From assembly GCA_034189655.1 (NCBI GenBank), contig JAXHUE010000004.1, positions 28,396-92,395 on the forward strand: a stretch of 64,000 bases of DNA, written 5' to 3'. The stretch's first letter is position 1. The number at the start of each line of letters is the position of its first letter. The notes beneath the pieces were generated by a model. It was not told the DNA's origin. It searched no databases and saw only the letters and a program-made list of their open reading frames with translations. Source of the stretch: JAXHUE01 sp034189655. Its GTDB lineage: Bacteria; Chloroflexota; Dehalococcoidia; E44-bin15. A program made the translations under genes and the position numbers. Positions 25,747-34,657 of this stretch are shown one piece after another.

Positions 25747-26558
25747 AGAGGATAGGCATCCTGTACCACCCGAAGATCGAGGCCGCGGCGGCCTTCGCCC
25801 AGGAGATGGCCCAGTACATACCCTCGCTGGGGGCCTCGTGCTGGCTGTGCTCGGCGTGGGACGAGGAAGAGGCCAGGGCGCGGGCACAGGACGCCGACCT
25901 GATACTCAGCATCGGCGGCGACGGCACCATCCTTCGGGCGGCGCGCGCCGTGATCCCTGCCCCGGTGGCCATCGTGGGGATAAACCTGGGCCGCCTGGGC
26001 TTCATGACAGAGCTCACCAGTGGCGAGGCCAGGGAGAAGCTCCCCGCGCTCCTCGCCGGCGAGGGCTGGATCGACGAGCGGGCCATGGTGCAGGCCCGGC
26101 TGGCATCCGAGGAGACCTTCTATGCTTTGAACGACATCGTGGTGGGCCGGGGGGCGATAGCGCGGGTGGTGTACCTGCGGGTCACCATCGACGGGGCCCC
26201 GCTCACCACCTACAAGGCCGACGGGGTTATCGTGGCCACGGCCACGGGCTCTACCGGCTACTGCCTGGCCGCCGGCGGCCCCATCATCTACCCCCAGGGA
26301 CGGGAGATGGTGTTGAAGCCCATCTCGCCGCACCCCACCTTCGACAACGCCCTGGTGCTGCCGGAGACCGCCGTGGTGGGGCTGGAGGTAGGCACCGACC
26401 ACCAGGCAGTGCTCAGCGTCGATGGGCAAGTAGACCTGGCCCTGGAGAGCGGGCAGGGCGTCTGGGTGTGCCAGAGCCCCTACGTGGCCCGCTTTTTAAG
26501 AATACGGGAGCCCGCATTCTTCTACACCACGTTGATGGAGAGGCTGCGGCAGAGGTGA
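25743..26558 (+). CDS. nadK: NAD kinase
   Basis: A 271-residue ATP-NAD kinase. The GGDGTILRAAR motif (about residue 59), the second glycine-rich motif TATGSTGYCLAAGGP and a C-terminal beta-sandwich domain are all present at normal spacing. It phosphorylates NAD to NADP. The GTG start overlaps the preceding stop codon (GTGA). Confidence 0.93.
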   Translation: MKRIGILYHPKIEAAAAFAQEMAQYIPSLGASCWLCSAWDEEEARARAQDADLILSIGGDGTILRAARAVIPAPVAIVGINLGRLGFMTELTSGEAREKLPALLAGEGWIDERAMVQARLASEETFYALNDIVVGRGAIARVVYLRVTIDGAPLTTYKADGVIVATATGSTGYCLAAGGPIIYPQGREMVLKPISPHPTFDNALVLPETAVVGLEVGTDHQAVLSVDGQVDLALESGQGVWVCQSPYVARFLRIREPAFFYTTLMERLRQR

Positions 26559-26562
26559 CGAC

Positions 26563-27027
26563 ATGAATGTTGAAAAGGCAAGGATAGGCGATGTACCCGC
26601 CATCCACCAGCTTGTGAACCGGCTTGCCGATAAGGGTGAGATGCTGCCCCGCCCGTTGAGCGAGCTCTACGAGAACATGCGCGACATCTTCGTGGTGCGG
26701 GAGGGCGAGCGCCTGGTGGCCTGCGCTGCCCTGCACATATTCTGGTCTGACCTGGCCGAGCTGCGGGCAGTAGCCGTGGTCGAGGACATGCAGGAGCACG
26801 GGGCCGGCGCCATGCTCATGAGGCAGTGCCTGGACGAGGCGCAGGAGCTGGGCATCGATACCCTGTTCTGTCTCACCTACAGGCCGGAGTTCTTCGAGCG
26901 CTTCGGCTTTCACGAGGTGGACAAGATGGAGCTGCCGCGCAAGGTGTGGGGGGAGTGCCTGCGCTGCCCCAAGTTCCCCGACTGCGACGAGGTGGCCATG
27001 ATATACCAGTTGAAGGCCGCGTCTTAG
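26563..27027 (+). CDS. GNAT acetyltransferase, short N-acetylglutamate synthase-like
   Basis: A 154-residue GNAT protein. The acetyl-CoA pyrophosphate loop is in AVVEDMQEHGAGAMLM, and a YRPEFFERFGF motif follows. The C-terminal KVWGECLRCPKFPDCDEVAM is characteristic of short ArgA-type N-acetyltransferases, which have the GNAT domain without the amino-acid kinase domain. The likely role is acetylation of glutamate as the first step of arginine synthesis, but no arg genes are in view. Confidence 0.75.
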   Translation: MNVEKARIGDVPAIHQLVNRLADKGEMLPRPLSELYENMRDIFVVREGERLVACAALHIFWSDLAELRAVAVVEDMQEHGAGAMLMRQCLDEAQELGIDTLFCLTYRPEFFERFGFHEVDKMELPRKVWGECLRCPKFPDCDEVAMIYQLKAAS

Positions 27028-27032
27028 AGGCC

Positions 27033-27575
27033 ATGGGCGAGGAGAGGGTAGTAGAGAGCAGGCAGGTCTACCAGGGGCGCATCGTCTCCCTGCGCGTCGA
27101 CCGGGTGGTGCTGCCCAGCGGGCGGGAGACCACCCGCGAGGTGGTGGAGCACGGCGACTGCGTCGCCGTCGTGCCCCTCGACGGCGAGGGCAACGTCATC
27201 CTGGTGCGCCAGTTCCGCACCCCGGTGGGGCGCGAGCTCCTGGAGCTCCCCGCCGGCGGCATTGAGGCCGGGGAGAGGCCCTCCCAGTGCGCCCGGCGCG
27301 AGCTCGTCGAGGAGACCGGCTACCGTGCGCAGGGCATGGAGCCCATCGGCGGGTTCTATGCAAGCCCAGGGTACTGCACCGAGTTCCTCCACCTCTTCCT
27401 GGCCACCGGGCTCGAGCCGGGGCCGGGGGCCGCCATGGAGGACGAGTTCATCGACGTGGTGCCGGTGCCCCTGTCGGAGGTCGCGGGGCTCATCGAGTCG
27501 GGGCAGGTGCAGGACGCCAAGAGCGTCGCCGGCCTGCTCGCCCTGCTGCGCCGCCTTGAGAGGGGCGGGGCATGA
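27033..27575 (+). CDS. Nudix hydrolase, ADP-ribose pyrophosphatase type
   Basis: A 180-residue protein from the ATG at 27033. The Nudix box is GGIEAGERPSQCARRELVEE with TGY following, and the ADP-ribose pyrophosphatase family features VRQFRTPVGRELLELPAGG and GFYASPGYCTEFLHLF are present. It hydrolyses ADP-ribose or related sugar nucleotides. It stands with NAD kinase in the same operon, which fits NAD(P) metabolism. It overlaps the next start by four bases (ATGA). Confidence 0.85.
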   Translation: MGEERVVESRQVYQGRIVSLRVDRVVLPSGRETTREVVEHGDCVAVVPLDGEGNVILVRQFRTPVGRELLELPAGGIEAGERPSQCARRELVEETGYRAQGMEPIGGFYASPGYCTEFLHLFLATGLEPGPGAAMEDEFIDVVPVPLSEVAGLIESGQVQDAKSVAGLLALLRRLERGGA

Positions 27576-28792
27576 GGATCGCCCTCCTGTGCAACCGTGG
27601 CAACATGTACTGTGGCGGGCAAGGGGTGTACACCTTCTACCTGGCGCAGGCGCTCCAGCGGCTGGGCCACGAGGTAGAGATCGTGGTGGGGCCACCCTAT
27701 CCCGACGTGCCGCCCGGGGTGGTCGAGCACCGCGTGGAGAACTTGAACTTCTTCGAGTACGGGTTCCCCAAAGCCGAGCCCTTCCGCGTCTTCACCCCGC
27801 TCAACCTCTACGAGCTGGCATCGACCAGGATGGGCATGTTCTCCGAGATGACTGCCTTCAGCGTCCGCGCCTTCGACGCGGTGCGCCGCCGCCACCGCGA
27901 GCGCCCCTTCGATATCATCCACGATAACCAGACCCTGGGCTACGGCATCCTGCTCATGAAGTCGCTGGGGGTGCCGGTGGTGGCCACCATCCACCACCCC
28001 CTCCCCATCGACCGCAAGACCGACCTGGCCTACCTGGAGAGCCCGCGGGACCGCTGGTGGCGCATCATGTTCTACCCCTTCATCATGCAGCACATGGTGG
28101 CGCGGCGCATGGAGCGGGTCATCGTGGTCTCCCACAGCGCCGCCGACGAGACCCACGATGCCTTCGGGGTTGCCCGCGACCGCATCAGGGTGGTGTACAA
28201 CGGCATCGACATCGACGCCTTCCGCCGCCCCGACGACGTGGCCCCTGAGCCGGGCCGCCTCATCGTGGTGTGCAACACCCGCGACCGCAAGAAGGGGGTG
28301 GTCTACCTCCTCGGTGCGCTGCGCATCCTGCGCCGCGACGTGGACGCACGGCTCACCATCGTGGACTGGGGCCTCCCCGAGAACGAGTACACGCCGGGCC
28401 TGGTGCGGCGCTTCGGCTTAGATGGCTGCGTGGAGTTCACCGGCAAGGTCAGCCGCGACGAGCTGGTGCGGCACTACGCCCGCGCCCAGGTGGCGGTGGT
28501 GCCCTCGCTGTACGAGGGGTTCGGCCTCCCCGCCGCGGAGGCCATGGCCCTGGGCCTGCCCGTGGTCTCCACCACTGCCGGCGCCCTGCCCGAGGTCGTG
28601 GGGGACGACGCTGCCGGCGCCCTGGTGCCGCCGCGCGACGCCGCCGCCCTGGCCGCGGCCATCAGGGGGCTGCTCCAGGACGAGGCGCTCAGGCGAGAGG
28701 CGGGGGTGGCGGGGCGGAAGAGGGTGGAGACCATGTTCACCTGGGAGAACGCGGCGCGGCAGACGCTGGATGTATATCAGGAGGTCATGTAA
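27572..28792 (+). CDS. Glycosyltransferase family 4 (first copy)
   Basis: A 406-residue GT-B fold glycosyltransferase. The N-terminal glycine-rich acceptor loop reads CGGQGVYTFYLAQAL. The sugar-nucleotide site is marked by the retaining-type EX7E motif in YEGFGLPAAEAMALG and by PEVVGDDAAGALVPPRD. It is clearly paralogous to the protein at 29521-30783: both share GGQGVY, LGHEV, VGPPYPD, FDIIHDNQ and VATIHHPLPID. Donor and acceptor sugars are unknown. With the intervening methyltransferase it suggests synthesis of a methylated glycan or glycolipid at the cytoplasmic face. Confidence 0.88.
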   Translation: MRIALLCNRGNMYCGGQGVYTFYLAQALQRLGHEVEIVVGPPYPDVPPGVVEHRVENLNFFEYGFPKAEPFRVFTPLNLYELASTRMGMFSEMTAFSVRAFDAVRRRHRERPFDIIHDNQTLGYGILLMKSLGVPVVATIHHPLPIDRKTDLAYLESPRDRWWRIMFYPFIMQHMVARRMERVIVVSHSAADETHDAFGVARDRIRVVYNGIDIDAFRRPDDVAPEPGRLIVVCNTRDRKKGVVYLLGALRILRRDVDARLTIVDWGLPENEYTPGLVRRFGLDGCVEFTGKVSRDELVRHYARAQVAVVPSLYEGFGLPAAEAMALGLPVVSTTAGALPEVVGDDAAGALVPPRDAAALAAAIRGLLQDEALRREAGVAGRKRVETMFTWENAARQTLDVYQEVM

Positions 28793-29500
28793 GTGCTCAC
28801 CGTCAATTTCGACCTCTTCCAGATAGAAGAGGGGGACCGCTTCCTGGACGTGGGCTGCGGCGAGGGCCGCCACAGCTTCGAGGCCTTCCGCCTGGGCAGC
28901 GGCGTGGTATGCTCCCTGGACCTGGACGATTTCTCCCTGCGGAAGACGCACTACATCCTGCACTACATGGACACGCAGCAGGAGAACGGCGGGTGCTGGG
29001 GGGTGATGTTCGCCGATGCCCTGAACCTGCCCTTCGGCGACGAGAGCTTCGACAAGGTCATCTGCTCCGAGGTGCTGGAGCACGTGGCAGACGAGGAGCG
29101 GGGGGTCAGGGAGATGGTGCGCGTGCTACGGACAGGGGGGCAGCTCGCGGTCACCGTGCCCACGTATATACCGGAGAAGATATGCTGGACGCTGGACGAG
29201 GACTACTACAACCACCCCGGCGGCCACGTGCGGATATTCAGGACGAGGGAGCTGGTGGCCCTGCTCGGGCGCAACGGCCTGGCGGTCTACGCCATCGGGT
29301 TCGAGCACGCCTTTCACTCCGTGTACTGGATACTGCGCTGCGTCTTCGGCCTCAAGAACGAGCAGGCCCGCGTCCCGGCGCTGTACCACAAGTTCCTGGA
29401 GCTCCCCATCCTGACCAAGTCCCGGTTCATCCCGTTCATGGAGCGGCTGTTCAACTTCGTGTTTCCCAAGAGCATCGTGGTATACACCAGGAAGGTCTAG
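28793..29500 (+). CDS. Class I SAM-dependent methyltransferase
   Basis: A 235-residue methyltransferase starting with a GTG directly after the TAA of the first glycosyltransferase. Motif I is FLDVGCGEGRHSFEA, the acidic strand-2 end is in LDLDDF, and motif IV is FDKVICSEVLEHV. The C-terminal 60 residues contain aromatic segments that may touch membrane or a lipid-linked acceptor. Its place between two paralogous glycosyltransferases points to O-methylation of a sugar or lipid. Confidence 0.85.
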   Translation: MLTVNFDLFQIEEGDRFLDVGCGEGRHSFEAFRLGSGVVCSLDLDDFSLRKTHYILHYMDTQQENGGCWGVMFADALNLPFGDESFDKVICSEVLEHVADEERGVREMVRVLRTGGQLAVTVPTYIPEKICWTLDEDYYNHPGGHVRIFRTRELVALLGRNGLAVYAIGFEHAFHSVYWILRCVFGLKNEQARVPALYHKFLELPILTKSRFIPFMERLFNFVFPKSIVVYTRKV

Positions 29501-29520
29501 GCCAAGGAGGTAGCCTGGGG

Positions 29521-30783
29521 GTGAATATCTGTCTCCTATGCTATCGCGGCAACAAGTACTGTGGCGGGCAGGGGGTCTACCTCTACTACCTGTCGCGCGA
29601 GCTGGTGCGGCTGGGCCACGAGGTAGACGTCCTGGTAGGGCCGCCGTACCCCGACCTCGCCGAGGGGGTGGGGGAGCACCGCCTGGAGAGCCTGAACCTC
29701 TACGACCGGCGCAACGGCAGGTGGTGGGAGCTCCACCTGCCCGCGGACAACCCGCTGCGCGTCTTCGAGCCGCTCAACCTCTCCGAGGTGGCGGGCACCG
29801 CCGCCGGCATGTTCCCCGAGATCGTGACCTTCAGCATGAGGGCCTACTTGAAGATACGCCAGCTCATGCCCCAGCGCCGCTTCGACATCATCCACGATAA
29901 CCAGTGCCTGGCCTTCGGGCTGCTCCCCATGAGGGGCCTGGGGGTGCCCCTGGTGGCCACCATCCACCACCCGCTCCCCATCGATACCAGGGCCGATGTC
30001 GCCCAGGCGCTCTCCACGTGGGCGCGCTTCCGCCGCATCCTGTTCTACCCCCCGCTGATGCAGGGCATCGTGGCCCGGCGCCTAGACGGTGTCATCACCG
30101 ACTCCAACAGCTCCATCCACGAGATAGCCCAGGCGTTCCGGGTGCCCGATGAGCGCATGAGGCTGGTCTACCCCGGCATCGATACCGACGTCTTCACCAT
30201 GCGCGACGGCCACGAGGGGGAGAGCGGCCGCCTGGTGATGGTGGGCCGCACCGACGACCACAAGAAGGGCATCCTCTACCTGCTCCAGGCGCTGGCCATC
30301 TTGAAGGCCCGGGGCGGCCACTACAGGCTCACCATCGTCGACGACGTGAACCCCAGGGACAGCTATGCACTGGAGCTCATAGGGAGGCTGGGCATCGAGG
30401 AGATGGTCACCTTCACCGGGCGGGTGAGCATGGAGGGCCTGGTGCACCACTACCATGCCGCGGAGATCGCGGTCACCGCCTCCACCTACGAGGGGTTCGG
30501 CTTCCCCGCCGCCGAGGCCATGGCCTGCGGGGTGCCGGTCATCGCCACCCAGGTGGGGGCCCTGCCCGAGGTGGTGAAGGGCGAGGAGACCGGGCTCCTG
30601 GTGCCGCCGCGCGACGCCTATGCCCTGGCCGCGGCCATAGAGCGCCTCCATGATGACAGGGAGCTGCGCCAGCGGTTGGCCGCCGCGGGGCGGAGGCGGG
30701 TGGAGCGCTGCTTCTCATGGGAGCAGGCGGCCCGGCAGGTGGTGGACGTCTACCAGGAGGTGCTGGCCGCACGCGGGAGCTAG
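29521..30783 (+). CDS. Glycosyltransferase family 4 (second copy)
   Basis: A 420-residue GT-B enzyme from the GTG at 29521, preceded by AAGGAGG. It has YCGGQGVYLYYLSRELVRLG, the linker PLVATIHHPLPIDTRAD and the EX7E motif in YEGFGFPAAEAMACG. It is a tandem paralogue of 27572-28792, separated by one methyltransferase gene. The frame stays open far upstream through the other two genes, but the ribosome site and homology fix the start here. Last gene of its operon; a terminator follows. Confidence 0.88.
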   Translation: MNICLLCYRGNKYCGGQGVYLYYLSRELVRLGHEVDVLVGPPYPDLAEGVGEHRLESLNLYDRRNGRWWELHLPADNPLRVFEPLNLSEVAGTAAGMFPEIVTFSMRAYLKIRQLMPQRRFDIIHDNQCLAFGLLPMRGLGVPLVATIHHPLPIDTRADVAQALSTWARFRRILFYPPLMQGIVARRLDGVITDSNSSIHEIAQAFRVPDERMRLVYPGIDTDVFTMRDGHEGESGRLVMVGRTDDHKKGILYLLQALAILKARGGHYRLTIVDDVNPRDSYALELIGRLGIEEMVTFTGRVSMEGLVHHYHAAEIAVTASTYEGFGFPAAEAMACGVPVIATQVGALPEVVKGEETGLLVPPRDAYALAAAIERLHDDRELRQRLAAAGRRRVERCFSWEQAARQVVDVYQEVLAARGS

Positions 30784-30784
30784 C

Positions 30785-30815
30785 TTGTGCCTGCCGCTCG
30801 CCGGCGGCAGGGCAC
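30785..30815 (+). other. Imperfect hairpin downstream of the second glycosyltransferase
   Basis: TGTGCC-TGCCGC pairs with GCGGCAGGGCACA with one bulged base around a short loop. It precedes the true terminator and probably protects the mRNA end or helps pausing. Confidence 0.45.
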
Positions 30816-30820
30816 AGCGC

Positions 30821-30857
30821 CGCCTGCCTTCCCAGGAGTGGGGGCAGGCGTTTTTTA
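30821..30857 (+). terminator. Rho-independent terminator of the 24304-30783 operon
   Basis: CGCCTGCC (30821-30828) pairs with GGCAGGCG (30843-30850), followed immediately by TTTTTT. The T run points in the plus direction, so it ends the glycosyltransferase operon just before the convergent methyltransferase gene. Confidence 0.85.
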
Positions 30858-30880
30858 TTGGTGCCCTCGCCGGGGAGGGC

Positions 30881-31645
30881 CTAGGTCTTTGGGGTGCAGC
30901 GCACGATGATGACGTCGCTCATGGAGGGCCGGCGGCGCCCGATGCCGTCGAGGAGGGAGAGCACCCGCCGCTGCACGCGCCGCGGCATGAGCTCCAGGAT
31001 CCGGCCCCAGTAGGGCGCGGTCCACAGGAGAGACACCCCCACCGTCCTCTCGATGTGGAAGTGGCGCTCCATCAGTGCCACCAGCGTCGGGTAGTCGAAC
31101 TTGACGGTGTGGTCCGGCGGTATCTCCCAGGGTGGCCGCTCGTCGCTCCTCCTGGTAAGCCTGCTGATGATGGGGTGCCACGCCTTGCCCAGGCGGCAGC
31201 TCAAGCTCTCGAAGTTGGCGATGGCGATGATGACCGCCCCCCCAGGCTTCAGGGTGAGGGCGATGTCCCCCATGGTGCGCTCCGGGTCGGGGAAGTGGTC
31301 CAGGGCCCCCTTGCACACCACCTTGTCCAGCGAGTGCTCCCGGAAGGGGAGGGACTCGCCGATGCCGCGCACCAGGGAGACGTTGCCGTCGCCGACGTAG
31401 TCCCTGGCCTCGTGCAGCATGGTGCCCGACGGGTCGAGGCCGATGGCCCGGCTGCCCAGGCGCGCCATCTCCAGGGCGTCTACCGCCCGCCCGCAGCCGA
31501 GGTCGAGGATGGTCTCGCCTGGGCCTGGGGCCACCATCTCCATGGTGGCCCCGGCCATGCGCGCGAAGATGAAGGCGGTATCGGGGTATATCCGCTCCGG
31601 GACGACGTCGTCGTCGACCCAGTCCAGGTCGAACTCAAGCCCCAC
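30881..31645 (-). CDS. Class I SAM-dependent methyltransferase
   Basis: About 254 residues from the GTG at 31645, which has AGAGGAG five bases upstream. An in-frame ATG at 31669 lies inside the lipoprotein gene and is less likely. Motif I is ILDLGCGRAVDALEMA, with GLDPSG as strand 2 and VCKGALDHFPDPERTM as the motif IV/V region. A PPDHTVKFDYPTLVALM segment lies in the C-terminal half. This is the UbiE-like small-molecule branch, substrate unknown. It is the last gene of the long minus-strand series. Confidence 0.8.
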   Translation of the reverse strand: MGLEFDLDWVDDDVVPERIYPDTAFIFARMAGATMEMVAPGPGETILDLGCGRAVDALEMARLGSRAIGLDPSGTMLHEARDYVGDGNVSLVRGIGESLPFREHSLDKVVCKGALDHFPDPERTMGDIALTLKPGGAVIIAIANFESLSCRLGKAWHPIISRLTRRSDERPPWEIPPDHTVKFDYPTLVALMERHFHIERTVGVSLLWTAPYWGRILELMPRRVQRRVLSLLDGIGRRRPSMSDVIIVRCTPKT

Positions 31646-31655
31646 TACATCTCCT

Positions 31656-32309
31656 CTAGGGGCAGACATCGTCTATCCACAGCTCCTGCCCGCCGATGGA
31701 GAAGGCCCCGATGGTGCCGGAGACCTCGAGGGTCCCGGTATCGTTGCCCAGGCCGTTGGTGACAGTGACGGTGCTGCCGCCGATGGTAGCGCCATTGATG
31801 TCGGCGAAGTTCGCGAAGTTGCGGAAGTCGCCGTTTATCTCGATGTTGAGGTTGCCTCCGTACTCACCGAATTTCAGGGAGAGGCCGCTTATGGGGACGC
31901 CGAAGTCGAAGCTGACGAGGATGTTGTTCACCATAAGCTCCTTGCCCATGCCGCCGGCGAGCCCGGCGCTCCCGATCTCGGCGAAGCCAGAGCTGGTCCA
32001 CTGGCCGTTGCCCCACTGGAAGGGCCCGAAGGTGAGGTGAACCCCGGCCTCGGCGAGGGTATCGCCCACGTTGAAGGTGCTCCCCAGCGGCGGCGGATCG
32101 AAGTGCACGCAGCCCGGCGCTGGCGGGAGCGTGGCGGTGGGGGTGACCCCGGGCGTCGGCGTGGGCGTGGGGGTCGGTGTGGCGGTGGGTGTCGGTGGTG
32201 GGCAGCACGCGAGGGGTGCTGCCAGCAGTGCCAGGGCGGCTACGGAGAGAGAGAGTAGAACAGCTATCCTGAAGATTCCCCTGTCTCTAAGGCCTATACC
32301 CTTCTTCAT
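31656..32309 (-). CDS. Putative exported lipoprotein with Thr-Pro linker
   Basis: A 217-residue secreted protein. Residues 1-35 are a lipoprotein signal peptide: a basic start, a hydrophobic core and a PLAC-type lipobox (cleavage before Cys35 or Cys36). A Thr/Pro repeat spacer (PTPTATPTPTP type) of about 25 residues would span the envelope. The remaining 150 residues are Gly/Asn-rich with alternating hydrophobics, suggesting a beta-sandwich that may bind a ligand. I recognise no family for it. AAAGGGGG precedes the ATG. It stands behind fumarase beta without an obvious functional link. Confidence 0.7.
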   Translation of the reverse strand: MKKGIGLRDRGIFRIAVLLSLSVAALALLAAPLACCPPPTPTATPTPTPTPTPGVTPTATLPPAPGCVHFDPPPLGSTFNVGDTLAEAGVHLTFGPFQWGNGQWTSSGFAEIGSAGLAGGMGKELMVNNILVSFDFGVPISGLSLKFGEYGGNLNIEINGDFRNFANFADINGATIGGSTVTVTNGLGNDTGTLEVSGTIGAFSIGGQELWIDDVCP

Positions 32310-32390
32310 GGTGGCCCCCTTTCGAGATAGACTTGGTACCCTTTCCGGGGATGGGGGGGCCCGCCCTGCCCCCCGCGTCCACTGTGATGG

Positions 32391-32936
32391 CTAGTCCCTT
32401 TGGTACTGGGCCATGCCCTCCAGGTACAGGTCGCCGCCGTGGGCATCGTTTACCACGATGGCGGGGAAGCCCTCCACCTCCAGACGCATGATGGCCTCGG
32501 CCCCCAGGTCATCGTAGGCCACCACCTCGGCCCGCTTGATGGAGCGGGCGATGAGGGCGCCGGCCCCTCCGGTGGCGGCGAGGTACACCGCCTTGTGCCT
32601 GGCTATGGCCTCCTTGACCTCTGCGGAGCGGGAGCCCTTGCCGATCATCCCTTTCAGCCCGGCGGCGATTAAGCGCGGGGAGTAGGCGTCCATGCGCCCG
32701 CTGGTGGTGGGGCCGGCGGCGCCGATGACGTGCCCCGGCGGTGCCGGCGAGGGGCCCATGTAGTAGATGGTCTGGCCGCGGAAGTCGAACGGTGGCTCCT
32801 CGCCGCGGTCCAGGGCCTCGGTGAGCCGCTTGTGGGCGGCGTCGCGCGCGGAGTAGATCACCCCGGTGATGGAGACGCGGTCTCCGGCCTTGAGCCCCTC
32901 AATCACCTTTTCGTCGAGAGGAGACTTGATGTCCAT
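32391..32936 (-). CDS. Class I fumarate hydratase, beta subunit
   Basis: About 181 residues from the ATG at 32936, with AGGAG six bases upstream; an ATG at 32954 that overlaps the fumarate reductase stop (ATGA) would add six residues. The beta-domain signatures are complete: SITGVIYSARDAAHKRL, YMGPSPAPPGHVIGAAGPTT then SGRMD, and the C-terminal VNDAHG. With the alpha subunit it would form the oxygen-sensitive 4Fe-4S fumarase. Tartrate dehydratase is the family alternative. Its alpha subunit is not adjacent but 15 kb away at 48330-49175, on the far side of the Hdr/Frd genes. Confidence 0.9.
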   Translation of the reverse strand: MDIKSPLDEKVIEGLKAGDRVSITGVIYSARDAAHKRLTEALDRGEEPPFDFRGQTIYYMGPSPAPPGHVIGAAGPTTSGRMDAYSPRLIAAGLKGMIGKGSRSAEVKEAIARHKAVYLAATGGAGALIARSIKRAEVVAYDDLGAEAIMRLEVEGFPAIVVNDAHGGDLYLEGMAQYQRD

Positions 32937-32950
32937 AGCTCGCTCCTGGG

Positions 32951-34618
32951 TCATCTCAGCGTTCCCACGTAGTGTGAGGTGAGCTGCCTCTTCTTAAGCT
33001 CGGGTTCGGTGTAGTCCGGGAGGAGCATGGGGGCCACCCTGTCGGTGGTGATGCCGGCCTCCTCCATCTCCCGGTGGTAGGTCTTGACGTGCTCAAGCGA
33101 GGGCTTTCCCTCCCTGGCCTGCTCCTTTGCGTAGCGGGCGGCGTTGGTGCCGGCGATGCGCCCGAAGACCAGGATGTCGAGGAGGGAGTTGCCCATTAAG
33201 CGGTTCTCGCCGTGCACCCCGCCGCTCACCTCGCCGGCGGCGTAGAGGCCGGGGACCGCGGTCTCGCCCTGGGAGTTGTACTCCAGGCCGCCGTTCTGGT
33301 AGTGCAGGGTAGGGTAGACCAGCATGGGCTCGGTGGCGATGTCGATGCCGTGCCTCTTGTACAGGATGTACTTGCCCGGGAACTCCCGCTGCACGGTGCC
33401 CGTGCCGGAGAGGAGGTCGATCATGGGCGAGTCGAGCCACACCCCCAGCTTGCCGGTGGGGGTAGGGACGCCCTTGCCCTTGACCTGGCACTCCTTGATG
33501 AAGGCCGCCGCCTCCACGTCGCGCGGCTCGCGCTCGTAGACGAACTGCTCGCCGTCGACGTTCAACACGTTGGCCCCGGCGCCGCGGAACTTCTCCGTGA
33601 TCAGGATGCCCTCCATCTGCTCCGGGTAGACCACGCCCGTGGGGTGGTACTGCACGGTGTGCAGGAAGACCAGCTTGACACCGGCGCGGTAGCCGATGAT
33701 GAGGCCGTCGCCGGTGGCCCCGTAGTGGTTGGTGGTCATGAAGCCCTGGACGTGGAGGCGGCCACTGCCGCCGGTGGCGAGCACCACCGACTTGGCCTTG
33801 ACCACGACGTACTCCTCGGTGTCCAGGTTGTAGAGCAGGGCGCCGGCGCAGTGGCCGTGCTCGTTCAAGATGAGCTCTACGGCGGGGGAGAACTCCAGCA
33901 CGGTGATATCGGGGCGGTTGCGTGCCTCGTCGCGGATGGTGCGCATGATGTCGGCGCCGGTGATGTCGGCGCAGCAGTGCATCCGCTTGCGCGAGGTGCC
34001 GCCCCCGTGGAGGGTGTACAGGGTGCCGTCGGGCTCCTTGGTGAACATGAGCCCGATTCTCTCCAGCCAGAGGAGGACGTCGGGGGCCTCGGTGACCAGC
34101 GTGCGCACCAGGTCCGGGTCGTTCTTGAAGTGGCCCCCTCCCATCACGTCCAGGTAGTGGTAGTAGGGGGAGTCCTTCCACCCCTTGGAGGCGGCCTGGA
34201 TGCCACCCTCGGCCATCATGGTGTTGGCGTCGCCGTGGCGCAGCTTGGTGGCGATGGTCACCTTTGCCCCCTGCTCCTGGGCGAGCAGGGCGGCAGCGGT
34301 GCCGGCACCGCCCCCGCCGATCACCAGGACGTCGGTCTCCACGTCGGCGTGGGAGAGGTCGACGGCGTCGGGGTCGACGCGGCTCCTGGCCTCGAGGAGG
34401 TCTACCACCTCGTGTGCTATGCGGTAGCCCTTGTTGGGCCCCACCTTGATCTCGCGGCGGCCCTCCTCCTGGTAGTCGGGGTGGTAGTGGAGTGTCTCAC
34501 CCCGCTCCTCCAAGGACATGGCGGGGAACTCCTCCCCGGCCTTCTTCCGGGCGACGCGCTCGGGGCGGGTGCGCTCCACGATCTCGATCAGCCTCTTCAG
34601 CTCCTGTGGGTAGGGCAT
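32951..34618 (-). CDS. frdA: Fumarate reductase/succinate dehydrogenase flavoprotein subunit
   Basis: A 555-residue flavoprotein. About 90 residues precede the FAD motif GGGGAGTAAALLA, an N-terminal extension not seen in E. coli FrdA. Active-site regions are recognisable: VQYHPTGV, the ITEKFRGAGANVLNVDG segment with its catalytic-type Arg, and HGENRLMGNSLLD. The C-terminal helical domain is shortened compared with membrane-type enzymes. It interconverts fumarate and succinate with bound FAD. No anchor subunit gene (SdhC/D or FrdC/D) is present nearby; the neighbours are an Fe-S subunit, HdrB and HdrC. That arrangement resembles the methanogen thiol:fumarate reductase. Confidence 0.88.
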   Translation of the reverse strand: MPYPQELKRLIEIVERTRPERVARKKAGEEFPAMSLEERGETLHYHPDYQEEGRREIKVGPNKGYRIAHEVVDLLEARSRVDPDAVDLSHADVETDVLVIGGGGAGTAAALLAQEQGAKVTIATKLRHGDANTMMAEGGIQAASKGWKDSPYYHYLDVMGGGHFKNDPDLVRTLVTEAPDVLLWLERIGLMFTKEPDGTLYTLHGGGTSRKRMHCCADITGADIMRTIRDEARNRPDITVLEFSPAVELILNEHGHCAGALLYNLDTEEYVVVKAKSVVLATGGSGRLHVQGFMTTNHYGATGDGLIIGYRAGVKLVFLHTVQYHPTGVVYPEQMEGILITEKFRGAGANVLNVDGEQFVYEREPRDVEAAAFIKECQVKGKGVPTPTGKLGVWLDSPMIDLLSGTGTVQREFPGKYILYKRHGIDIATEPMLVYPTLHYQNGGLEYNSQGETAVPGLYAAGEVSGGVHGENRLMGNSLLDILVFGRIAGTNAARYAKEQAREGKPSLEHVKTYHREMEEAGITTDRVAPMLLPDYTEPELKKRQLTSHYVGTLR

Positions 34619-34657
34619 GTTCTCTCCTCCGGCACGGGCATATCGGTGCGATACGGG

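Noticed and set aside
28270..30783. An 837-aa protein spanning the first glycosyltransferase, the methyltransferase and the second glycosyltransferase
   Set aside because: Only the part from 29521 has homology; the upstream part is an out-of-frame reading of two other genes, and a good ribosome site precedes the GTG at 29521.
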